The position numbers were made by a program, and so were the translations under genes. Under the pieces are notes generated by a model. That model was not told the DNA's origin. It worked only from the letters and a program-made list of their open reading frames with translations, and made no database searches. Shown one piece after another: positions 23,727-32,175 of a DNA stretch of 64,000 bases (its first letter is position 1; every line of letters begins with the position of its first letter). The DNA lies in assembly GCA_949289345.1 (NCBI GenBank), contig CASENS010000017.1:1-64000 (forward strand). The letters are read 5' to 3'. The DNA is from an uncultured Bacteroides sp. (lineage in GTDB: Bacteria; Bacteroidota; Bacteroidia; Bacteroidales; Bacteroidaceae).

Positions 23727-25448
23727 TTAGAAGTATCCCGGATTCTGTTCCTCTTCATCCGAACCACGTGGATTCAAACGGTCGATATGTTTTTGAGGAA
23801 TAGGACGCAACTTATGGTATTCTTGGATATTACCTGCAGCATCAGGATTCCACTTGCGGACATATTCCACCAACTTCTCGCAACGTACAAGGTCTTCCCA
23901 ACGCATGTATTCTCCCAACAACTCACGTCCTCTTTCATCCAACATAAAATCTACAAAATTATTTTGAAGATCAGCAGGAGTAACCTTAATTTCTTCATAG
24001 GTAGAGGATAAATCTCCCTGCTCACCCCCTTCTTCCAGCCAATACTGAGGATATTTCTCCTCACCGTCTTTCCATGCGGCACGCGCTCTCACTACATTTA
24101 TCAATTCAGCAGCCGTGTCATAATCACCATTCCTTCCGGCAGCCTCCGCAGCTATCAGATAAGTTTCACCTAATCTCATCCGAACCCAGTCGCGCACACC
24201 TTTCGCTTCATTTACAGACGAGCGAAGCGGATCCATCCATTTCAACAAAGGAGGATAATAGCGGTTATTCTGACTCAAATCATCCTTATTCCATTGGAAA
24301 TATTTATATTTATACTCTCTGTTTTTGGGCGGATTTAAACTGTAATAAATTGCCGTATCACCCAACGCTAAATCACCAGTCGGGTTATTACAATAGAATA
24401 CCCACTTAAAACTTTTATAAAAACGTGAATCATTTTTACGGTCAAACAGTTCGAACATCGTTTTGTTTGTTGCCCGATGGAAACGATAAGGACGTCCGTT
24501 CTCCATATCTCGCACCATACCGGGCTGATCCTCGTACCATGACCCCCAATACAAGTGAGCCAGATTACCACTACCGTTATACACTACATCCTGTGTAAAC
24601 TGTACTGCAAAGATGACCTCTGAATTTCCCATATTATTAATATCCCACAAATCGGAAAAATTATCCTGCAATGAATACAGGCCACTATCTATCACTCTTC
24701 TGGAATAATAATATGCGCTATCTATATCCGTGGCCTGCTGTCCACGTGCATCGGCAACAGCACTACCACGCGTCAAATAGACTTTGCCCAACAAATGAGA
24801 TGCCGAATATTTGGTAGCCTTGCCCGTTTCGTCACCCGAAGCTGTTTCGCGAAGATTTTCTGCCGCATACCGCAAATCCGTAATTATTTGGTTATAAACA
24901 GCAGCTACCGACGCACGTTTAAAGTCTGTTTTCGGCTCTTCTATCGCCTCCAATACCAGAGGGATGGAGCCATACTGCTGTACCAAATCAAAATAGAAAT
25001 AGGCACGGAAAAATCTCAGTTCCGCACTATAAAGCACCTTGTTCTCCTCACTTATACTCGACTCACTCAAATTCTTTAAGGCAAGATTGGTCAGACCGAT
25101 GGCTTTATAATGGTTCTCCCAAAGTCCGTATATTTTTGATTCGGACGGTGACAAAGTTGCGCTATACAAATTATACGGATAACTCAAAGCACCTTCAGCA
25201 CCTGTTATCAAATCCGTACCAAGTTCCGTTAACACATTCGTACACTCACACCCAACTCCATAACGCATGTAACTGTACGTAGCATCGATGGCCGCAATAA
25301 CACCTTGCTCAGTTTTGTAATATTCGCTTGTAATACGAGGAATCTCATCTTCGCTCAAAAAATCCTCGCAACTATAATTCATCAGAACGCACGTTCCACA
25401 CAGCATCATGGCGAACAGGTTCTTCATTTTATCTGTTATTATTTTCAT
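23727..25448 (-). CDS. SusD-like nutrient-binding lipoprotein
   Basis: The 573-aa protein is the surface lipoprotein partner of the SusC-like transporter and binds the glycan at the cell surface. A signal peptide ends in NYSC, giving the lipid-modified Cys near residue 27. The alpha-helical TPR-rich fold shows usual patterns: YYKTEQGVIAAIDATYSYM, NALKNL-type helix, ELRFFRAYFYFDLVQQYG and GETYLIAAEAAGRNGDYDTA, and a C-terminal ERGRELLGEYMRWEDLVR. It follows susC by 18 bp. The ligand cannot be told from the sequence. Confidence 0.95.
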   Translation of the reverse strand: MKIITDKMKNLFAMMLCGTCVLMNYSCEDFLSEDEIPRITSEYYKTEQGVIAAIDATYSYMRYGVGCECTNVLTELGTDLITGAEGALSYPYNLYSATLSPSESKIYGLWENHYKAIGLTNLALKNLSESSISEENKVLYSAELRFFRAYFYFDLVQQYGSIPLVLEAIEEPKTDFKRASVAAVYNQIITDLRYAAENLRETASGDETGKATKYSASHLLGKVYLTRGSAVADARGQQATDIDSAYYYSRRVIDSGLYSLQDNFSDLWDINNMGNSEVIFAVQFTQDVVYNGSGNLAHLYWGSWYEDQPGMVRDMENGRPYRFHRATNKTMFELFDRKNDSRFYKSFKWVFYCNNPTGDLALGDTAIYYSLNPPKNREYKYKYFQWNKDDLSQNNRYYPPLLKWMDPLRSSVNEAKGVRDWVRMRLGETYLIAAEAAGRNGDYDTAAELINVVRARAAWKDGEEKYPQYWLEEGGEQGDLSSTYEEIKVTPADLQNNFVDFMLDERGRELLGEYMRWEDLVRCEKLVEYVRKWNPDAAGNIQEYHKLRPIPQKHIDRLNPRGSDEEEQNPGYF

Positions 25449-25466
25449 GACTATTTCACTGTTAAG

Positions 25467-28400
25467 TTAGAAAGACAAATTTACTCCCACAATCCAACTG
25501 CTCACGCTGGGGTAAGCATACCCTGTAGCGCCTTCTGGGTCTATTCCTTCATAGTTCGTAAATATAAAAGGATTTTCAGCGGTCAGATAAATTCTGCACT
25601 TGGACAACGTAGCTTTCCGAACCCACTTCTCCGGCAACGTATATCCTAAGGTTATCGTTTTGACACGTAAGAAGTCAGATTTCTGATAGTACAATGTGGA
25701 TTCGTATTCAATGTTATCATACAAACGGTTAGGACGAGGATAAGCGTTAGTCGGATTATCCGGCGTCCAGTAATCAAACTTCACACTATTATTACGATAA
25801 GACTGGTGGTTCACCCTGACATCATTTCTCAACATACCGCCTACGGTGCCATAAAGTACCAGATTTAAGTCAAATCCTTTATAATAGAAAGAGTTCGTCA
25901 AATTAAAGATATGCTTGGGACGCTTCTGCCCGATAATTACACGGTCGTCATCCGCCGTAATCTTATAGTCATTGTTAATGTCCTGAACCCTTATCATACC
26001 AGGCTGATACTGATGGCCGTTCGCATTGTATTTCTCCATGAGAGCACGGTCCTCTGGCGTATCCTGCCAGATACCGATTTTCTTATAATCATACCAAACG
26101 TTAAGGGCTTCGCCTATAAACCAGCTATTACCAATATCATCTACTTTACCATTATACAGTTCCACAATCTCTTCCTTATTGGTAGAATACATAAAATCAG
26201 TGGTCCACATGAAATCTCTGTTGCTAATATTCACAGAAGACAAACTCAGCTCAATACCTTTATTTCGTGTTTTTCCAATGTTGGTCAGCACACTTCCGTA
26301 ACCGGAAACGATAGGGAGCTGCCGGTCGAGCAACAAGTCATGCGTATTCTGCAAATAAGCGTCCACTGTTCCGCTCAAACGTCCTTTAAAAATGCTGAAG
26401 TCCACACCGATGTTCCACTGTCCTGTTGTTTCCCAAGTCAATGTCCGGTCGGGAAGCGAAGAAGAAGCGTAACCTATCACATTGTTGCTGCCATAACTAT
26501 AGTACATTGCACCCAACAGTCCTTTTGTCTGATAAGGATCGATAGCCGTATTGGCCGTCACACCATAACCAAAACGCAATTTCAAGTTATCCAAGTTTTC
26601 CAGGTTCTTCATAAATCCTTCCTCATTCATACGCCATGCCAATGAGAAAGCAGGGAAAGCAACCCACTTGTTACCATCCGCTAAACGGGAAGAGCCGTCA
26701 TAACGCATGGAGAACGTAGCATAATAACGACTTTTCCAGTTGTAATTGATACGTCCCATGAAAGAAGCCAAGCTCCACACCTTATTATTACTTTCATAAT
26801 TTGTCAACGTAGCAGCAGATTTAAGGTCGTTCCATAACAAGTCATCAGAAGGCAGGTCTTCCACCTCAACTTTACGACTCTCATTTCTGTTCCGCTGCAC
26901 AGACTGTAGGAAAGTAACACCGACTGAATGGTCGCCGAACTGCTTGTCGTAGAACAACAGATTTTCCCAAGTCCAAGCATAAGTTTCTTCGGAAGCGTTT
27001 TGCGCATAATTCGTTGTACCGGTACGCGCGTTAGCCGAATTAAACTTATAATCCTGTTTGGAATGGAAGTCAATACCTACATTCGTCCGGAACTTCAATC
27101 CATCCAAAGGCAGCTTAATCTCCGCATAATAGCTTCCGAGAAAACGGTTTACTTTCAATGGATTAACCACCGCATTCGGCTCCAAATACTGAAGAGGATT
27201 CCAATATTGAGAGTCATTTCCCGATGTCATTAGCGTAGGCGTTCCGTCTTCATTGTACAAACGTCCTAAAGGATTGACGCGCCAACGCTCCTGAAAATTA
27301 GTCCCTCTGTGCTGCAAAGAATGACTAAAATGCGATTGTCCGCCAAACTTCAACCAACTGGTCACTTCCGAGTCCACGCTCAGTTTCACCGTGTATCTGG
27401 AATAGTCCATTTGTTTGAATATACCTTCGTTACGGAAATAAGTAGTATTAAAGGCAAACTGCGTCTTCTCGCTACCACCACGGATACTCAACTGGTGATC
27501 GGTCACCATACCTGTACGCGTCACTTCATCCCACCAAGGAGCACCTGTACGCACTTTGCTTGGATCGTAATTCCCGTTCTCATCGTATGCCATCGCAATA
27601 GACTCCCACGTATAATCATCCGCAGTGAAAGTAGGTATGGTACGGTCCAACTCCATATCAGGAACCGGAGAATCGTACTGACCCGCAGCCCGATAAGACT
27701 CACGCACATAGTCGGCAAATTCCGATCCATTCATCAGTTCCAAGGTATTCTGAATGGTCTGCACACCATAATATCCATTGTAATCCACCTGCACCTTACC
27801 CTTCGTACCTTTTTTCGTTGTAATAAGAATAACACCGTTGGCACCACGGGAACCGTAGATAGCTGTCGCCGACGCATCTTTTAGCACTTCGATAGATTCG
27901 ATATCGCCAGGAGCGAACATATTAGGAGCTGTCGAAATTGGAATACCGTCCACCACATACAACGGCTCATTGGTAGCTTTCAACGAGCGTGAACCACGGA
28001 TAAGGATGTCGGGAGTAGAACCGGGTCCCCAACCCGTATTAGTCACCAACACACCTGGCACCTTACCTTGAATAGCTTCTGCGGGCGATAATGCGGGACT
28101 CTCCAACAACTTCTCCGAATTAACTGACGTCACAGCCCCCGTCAAGTCACGTTTCTTCACCGTTCCATAACCGACAACCACAACTTCATCCAGCCCCATC
28201 GCATCCGATGCCAACTCCACTATCTGATAAGATTGCGGAACCAATGTTACAGATTCATAACCTACGTAGCTCACAACAATCCGCTTGCTACCCGCCGGAA
28301 CTGTCAGTTCAAAATTACCGTCCGCATCCGTAATAGTACCGACACCCGAATTGCCTTCCACAACAACAGACGCACCGATTAACACATCTTTAGTCTCTTT

Positions 28401-28496
28401 GTCGACCACATGGCCTTTCACCGTTCGTTCCTGCGCAAACAGCAAACCTACAGGAACCAATAAAAGCATCAATAATAAGAGTTTCCTCATGATCAA
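25467..28496 (-). CDS. SusC-like TonB-dependent outer-membrane transporter
   Basis: The 1009-aa transporter imports oligosaccharides across the outer membrane with energy from TonB-ExbBD. In order: signal peptide (LLLMLLLVPVGLLFAQ), carboxypeptidase-D-like regulatory domain (about 24-100), TonB box DEVVVVGYG (about 103-111), plug domain with LYVVDGIPI and DASATAIYGSRGANGVI, then a large beta-barrel to the C-terminal VNLSF. It lacks the extra N-terminal signalling domain seen in transporters that work with an anti-sigma factor, so regulation by the AraC protein fits. It is the first gene of the nine-gene unit and has its own promoter. Confidence 0.96.
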   Translation of the reverse strand: MIMRKLLLLMLLLVPVGLLFAQERTVKGHVVDKETKDVLIGASVVVEGNSGVGTITDADGNFELTVPAGSKRIVVSYVGYESVTLVPQSYQIVELASDAMGLDEVVVVGYGTVKKRDLTGAVTSVNSEKLLESPALSPAEAIQGKVPGVLVTNTGWGPGSTPDILIRGSRSLKATNEPLYVVDGIPISTAPNMFAPGDIESIEVLKDASATAIYGSRGANGVILITTKKGTKGKVQVDYNGYYGVQTIQNTLELMNGSEFADYVRESYRAAGQYDSPVPDMELDRTIPTFTADDYTWESIAMAYDENGNYDPSKVRTGAPWWDEVTRTGMVTDHQLSIRGGSEKTQFAFNTTYFRNEGIFKQMDYSRYTVKLSVDSEVTSWLKFGGQSHFSHSLQHRGTNFQERWRVNPLGRLYNEDGTPTLMTSGNDSQYWNPLQYLEPNAVVNPLKVNRFLGSYYAEIKLPLDGLKFRTNVGIDFHSKQDYKFNSANARTGTTNYAQNASEETYAWTWENLLFYDKQFGDHSVGVTFLQSVQRNRNESRKVEVEDLPSDDLLWNDLKSAATLTNYESNNKVWSLASFMGRINYNWKSRYYATFSMRYDGSSRLADGNKWVAFPAFSLAWRMNEEGFMKNLENLDNLKLRFGYGVTANTAIDPYQTKGLLGAMYYSYGSNNVIGYASSSLPDRTLTWETTGQWNIGVDFSIFKGRLSGTVDAYLQNTHDLLLDRQLPIVSGYGSVLTNIGKTRNKGIELSLSSVNISNRDFMWTTDFMYSTNKEEIVELYNGKVDDIGNSWFIGEALNVWYDYKKIGIWQDTPEDRALMEKYNANGHQYQPGMIRVQDINNDYKITADDDRVIIGQKRPKHIFNLTNSFYYKGFDLNLVLYGTVGGMLRNDVRVNHQSYRNNSVKFDYWTPDNPTNAYPRPNRLYDNIEYESTLYYQKSDFLRVKTITLGYTLPEKWVRKATLSKCRIYLTAENPFIFTNYEGIDPEGATGYAYPSVSSWIVGVNLSF

Positions 28497-28573
28497 TTAG
28501 ATTAGTTTAAAAATTATTATAGTTACACACACATCATCTTTGCCGACACCCGATATCACCGGATTTGACGATA

Positions 28574-28617
28574 CAAAAATAAGATTAAACCGAGAATTAC
28601 ACCGATACTATTTTATC
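28574..28617 (-). promoter_or_regulatory. susC promoter with PUL operator
   Basis: On the minus strand a -7 box TATTTTTG (28581-28574) lies 78 nt before the susC ATG. The 13-mer GATAAAATAGTAT (28617-28605) stands exactly 23 bp upstream of it. The same 13-mer stands at exactly the same distance from the -7 box of the GH78 promoter (34856-34899). The usual -33 TTTG is missing, which fits an activator-dependent promoter. Confidence 0.7.
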
Positions 28618-28646
28618 ATATCGTAATAAGATTGTAATCTTTAGTC

Positions 28647-31600
28647 CTATTCATCCCGATTCGGAAGATGACAGACCTGTCCCGGAATAAGTGTTACCGG
28701 CCCCAGCAATCCCGACTCCACCAAAGGAGAGGTCTTTTCATAATGCTTCCAAGTAGCAAAAGCTATCCTACCCCCCGCAGGTTTCGGAGCACCCGCCATA
28801 TACCAGTCGGGCAATTTCTCTATCCCACCATTTTGTGCCTCTATATATTTAGTAGTAGGAGTCTGATAGCCATAAGCATTTTCTTCGGGCAAATATTCAT
28901 CCCCTATCAAACGGTTCACCCACAAATTTGTTACACGGACCTCGATTTCATTTGTTCCTTCATGCAACAATTTCCGCACATCGACACAATAAGGAGGAGC
29001 CCAACAAGTAGCAGCCAATTTTCCATTAACCAGAACTTGAGCCAACACTTCCACTCTACCTAAATCCAAACGCAGACAAATATCGTCACGCAGATATGCA
29101 GATCCGATGTTCAAAGAATAAAAATAGGACATAGTGCCGGAGAAATGACGGACTCCAAAGTCTTGATCCACCCGCAAAGAGTGCAAACGCTCCAATACAA
29201 TCTGCTCCGGAGCTCCCGCACCTGCAGGGAAACGCACTTTCCACGGTCCATCCATTGCTATCGGGTCAGGAAGCCTGCCGACAAGTTTCTGCACCTTTGT
29301 TTCCCCGCCACAAAACTCATACGTCCCCATCTTCCATGCGATAAACTTATTCCCGGACAACCAAGAAAACGTTGATTTACCACCGTACTCCGGTTGAGGA
29401 AGTCCTATTCCAAACAGGTTTTCTATTTCCGTATTTCCCAAAGCTCTTGGATGTATCCGGAAACCACACAAGCCGCCCTCATAAGTATCTGCCTTGCTAA
29501 GCAAATCCGAATTATCAATCACATAATGGACCACATCGCCCGAAGCATTACCCGCACTGACCAAAGTTCCATTCAGCCAAAGGAAAGGAGTATTGTCTTG
29601 ATAAACCAAAGCCAAATGAGTCCAACCTGCCAGTGACGCCGGATATCGCAATACAGCCTCGTTACGCTTAGCGTGCTCATAAACCACTACTCCATTCCGA
29701 CCAACGGACAACCCGACGACACTATTTCCCTCACCATACCGAAGCCATCCCGACAATGGATAAACCACAAAAAAACGAGCACGCATATCACCCAGTTCCC
29801 GATCCTCAGTCATAGCTATATCCGTTTCAGGCTTTATCCAGCAAGTGATGCTGAAGTCAGACTGAACAGTAGGCAACGACACTGCAGGTAAAGAAAACAG
29901 AGACACGCCATCGTATCTGGCATCTGTCCATGCCTGCCGCACCGGTTCCACCTTATGGAAAACAACAAACATGGAACCTGCCGGAGCAAAATCGAGAGGG
30001 ATTTCCATCCCCTCAGCCGTATTCCTGTAAACCGGACACGCGACAATCTCGGCCGTATAAGGATCCCACAACTCCGGCACAACATCCTTTACCCGGAAAT
30101 GCCCGACTCCGCTTTCACACAAACGCTTACGGTTGGCAACGAAATAGATGTCAGCATCCCCGTGCTGATAATGAATATAATGAACGGCCGGACTTACTTT
30201 CGACGAGTGATAGACAAAGTCTGGAGAAACGCCCATCTTGTCGAGGACTTTCCGTACATGTTCTTCCCCATATACATTTGGTAATTGCCACACCCGATTC
30301 GCCAGTTCCATAAACCTGTCCTCGTTATCTCCATCCGACAATCCTAAGGAACGTTGCGGCTTCTTCCCGACTACCGCCACCCCTTCTTTTACCAACCGCG
30401 CCAAAAGCTCCAATGTACTCAACGACATGGATTCCGACTTCAGCAAGACCAATAGCTTATAACCACCGGAACGAGTTTCCGGGAAGAACAATTTCCCATC
30501 GCGCACATACGCTTTCGCCAACAACTCCGAATTTACCATGTCATAATCATATCCGTCAGGAGGTGCCAATAAGGTCTTTTCCGGTTCAATGGTCTCACCA
30601 AAAGCGTCATCTCCACTATGATACAAAATATCCGCAAGAAACACAGAGTGCTGAAACACATACTGGCAACGGTTCAGATAGTCAATCCACGCTTTCCCTG
30701 GTTTCCACCAAGTGTTAGTCCGGTCAAAATGCAAGCCCCACGGTCCCATGGTCATTCCGGGAGCTGCCTTCGTATTGGGTTGATGTACATAGCGATGAAA
30801 ATAAATGCGGGTAAGGCCTCGGGTAAACATGTAATCCCCCAAAGACTTAAGCGCATACGGATACATTAACCATTTATCCGCATCAGGTTCAGCTGTAAAA
30901 GCCTCCGCCCCGACAATATGCTGTCCCAACGCATGCGCGATGGAAGCAACCTGCTTCACGGTACGATTGTATTTATAATTGGCCCACAAAACAGTTTGCC
31001 CGCACCAGAATTCACCCATGTTGACATCAAGACATTGCGCCACCTGAAGTTCCTCCATCATCTGTCCACCGTAAGGTTCCGTATAGCTGATAATGCCATT
31101 TTCCCGGCACCGTCTTTGGAAATGGGCATAGTAGCGTTCCGCAATCATATCGGCTTGCGTACGGCGGAAGTCAAACCGGAAGCGTTCAGTCATTTCCTCG
31201 CTTTCTATAATTTTGCCAGTGAATACAGGCAGGAAACGCCACAAAGGATACCCGCGTTTCTTTTGAAAATAATCGGGCATATCATAGGTCCAATCCTGGT
31301 CACCCATTTCGTAGCTATCTATAAGCAGGCCCACTTTGGAATATCGGGCTACTTTCCTCATCATCGGCATCAACCGCTTGAACATACGCTCCAGATGATA
31401 ATCCAAAGCTTCCGTACTGAATTTGTCACAATCCAGCCCTGTCGCCTTAGTAGGAGCCGAGTGATTGCTCTTGTTCTTAGCCGTCTGTCCAAAACGCATC
31501 ACCAACCATTCCCCGTCAGGAGCATCCCACGACAAGACGCCGTCCTTATCCAACCGGGAAGACAAATCAATCACTGAAGATTTAGGCACTATATGCAAAC

Positions 31601-32153
31601 CGGCAGGAACAGCCAGGCAAAAAGTATCCCGATAGTGATTGAACAGATGTTTAGGAACCGGCAATTGCCGTTCAATCCGCCCACCTCCCGACAACCGGAC
31701 CTCACTCCAAGTCATCATCTGCATAGCTTTATCAGGAGTTATCCAAGGTCCGCCGCTCGATGACCAACCCGGACAGTTATGCATGGCAAACTCAAGCCCC
31801 AAACGTTCCGACTCTTTCAAGGCATGCAACACCAGTTCCACCCATTCATCACTCAACGACTCTACCGGACCAACCGGAATACCGGTACCCGCCTCGAACA
31901 TCTGATAACCCGCAACGCCATTGGCTTTCATCGCCTCCAAATCACAAGTAATGCCTTCCTTCGTTATGTTTCCGTTCATCCAATGCCACCAGGTATATAC
32001 ACCGGAAGAAAAAGGAGGGTCACGAAACCCGTCCTTAAGGGGAAAAGCCGATTTGCGGAATTCCTTTTTACAAACTTCTGAAGCCCACGCAGGACTGAAC
32101 AGGCTCACCATACCTAATGATGAAATAGTCTTAAGAAATGTACGCCGTTCCAT
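28647..32153 (-). CDS. GH106 alpha-L-rhamnosidase with Tat-type signal and LamG-like insert
   Basis: This 1168-aa exported enzyme resembles GH106, which removes alpha-L-rhamnose by inversion. The N-terminus MERRTFLKTISSLGMVSL carries a twin-arginine motif (RRTFLK), unlike the Sec signals of its neighbours. The family opening FRDPPFSSGVYTWWHWMNGN, then GVAGYQMFEAG and MHNCPGWSSSGGPWITP, mark the TIM-barrel. At about residues 760-920 a concanavalin/LamG-like domain is inserted (FSITCWIKPE, GWTHLALVYQDNTPFLWLNG). A galactose-binding-like sandwich with DLGRVEVLAQVLVNG ends the protein. It is cotranscribed with GH78 (22 bp gap) and followed by the susC promoter. Confidence 0.87.
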   Translation of the reverse strand: MERRTFLKTISSLGMVSLFSPAWASEVCKKEFRKSAFPLKDGFRDPPFSSGVYTWWHWMNGNITKEGITCDLEAMKANGVAGYQMFEAGTGIPVGPVESLSDEWVELVLHALKESERLGLEFAMHNCPGWSSSGGPWITPDKAMQMMTWSEVRLSGGGRIERQLPVPKHLFNHYRDTFCLAVPAGLHIVPKSSVIDLSSRLDKDGVLSWDAPDGEWLVMRFGQTAKNKSNHSAPTKATGLDCDKFSTEALDYHLERMFKRLMPMMRKVARYSKVGLLIDSYEMGDQDWTYDMPDYFQKKRGYPLWRFLPVFTGKIIESEEMTERFRFDFRRTQADMIAERYYAHFQRRCRENGIISYTEPYGGQMMEELQVAQCLDVNMGEFWCGQTVLWANYKYNRTVKQVASIAHALGQHIVGAEAFTAEPDADKWLMYPYALKSLGDYMFTRGLTRIYFHRYVHQPNTKAAPGMTMGPWGLHFDRTNTWWKPGKAWIDYLNRCQYVFQHSVFLADILYHSGDDAFGETIEPEKTLLAPPDGYDYDMVNSELLAKAYVRDGKLFFPETRSGGYKLLVLLKSESMSLSTLELLARLVKEGVAVVGKKPQRSLGLSDGDNEDRFMELANRVWQLPNVYGEEHVRKVLDKMGVSPDFVYHSSKVSPAVHYIHYQHGDADIYFVANRKRLCESGVGHFRVKDVVPELWDPYTAEIVACPVYRNTAEGMEIPLDFAPAGSMFVVFHKVEPVRQAWTDARYDGVSLFSLPAVSLPTVQSDFSITCWIKPETDIAMTEDRELGDMRARFFVVYPLSGWLRYGEGNSVVGLSVGRNGVVVYEHAKRNEAVLRYPASLAGWTHLALVYQDNTPFLWLNGTLVSAGNASGDVVHYVIDNSDLLSKADTYEGGLCGFRIHPRALGNTEIENLFGIGLPQPEYGGKSTFSWLSGNKFIAWKMGTYEFCGGETKVQKLVGRLPDPIAMDGPWKVRFPAGAGAPEQIVLERLHSLRVDQDFGVRHFSGTMSYFYSLNIGSAYLRDDICLRLDLGRVEVLAQVLVNGKLAATCWAPPYCVDVRKLLHEGTNEIEVRVTNLWVNRLIGDEYLPEENAYGYQTPTTKYIEAQNGGIEKLPDWYMAGAPKPAGGRIAFATWKHYEKTSPLVESGLLGPVTLIPGQVCHLPNRDE

Positions 32154-32175
32154 AGTCTGACAAATTCATTAAACT

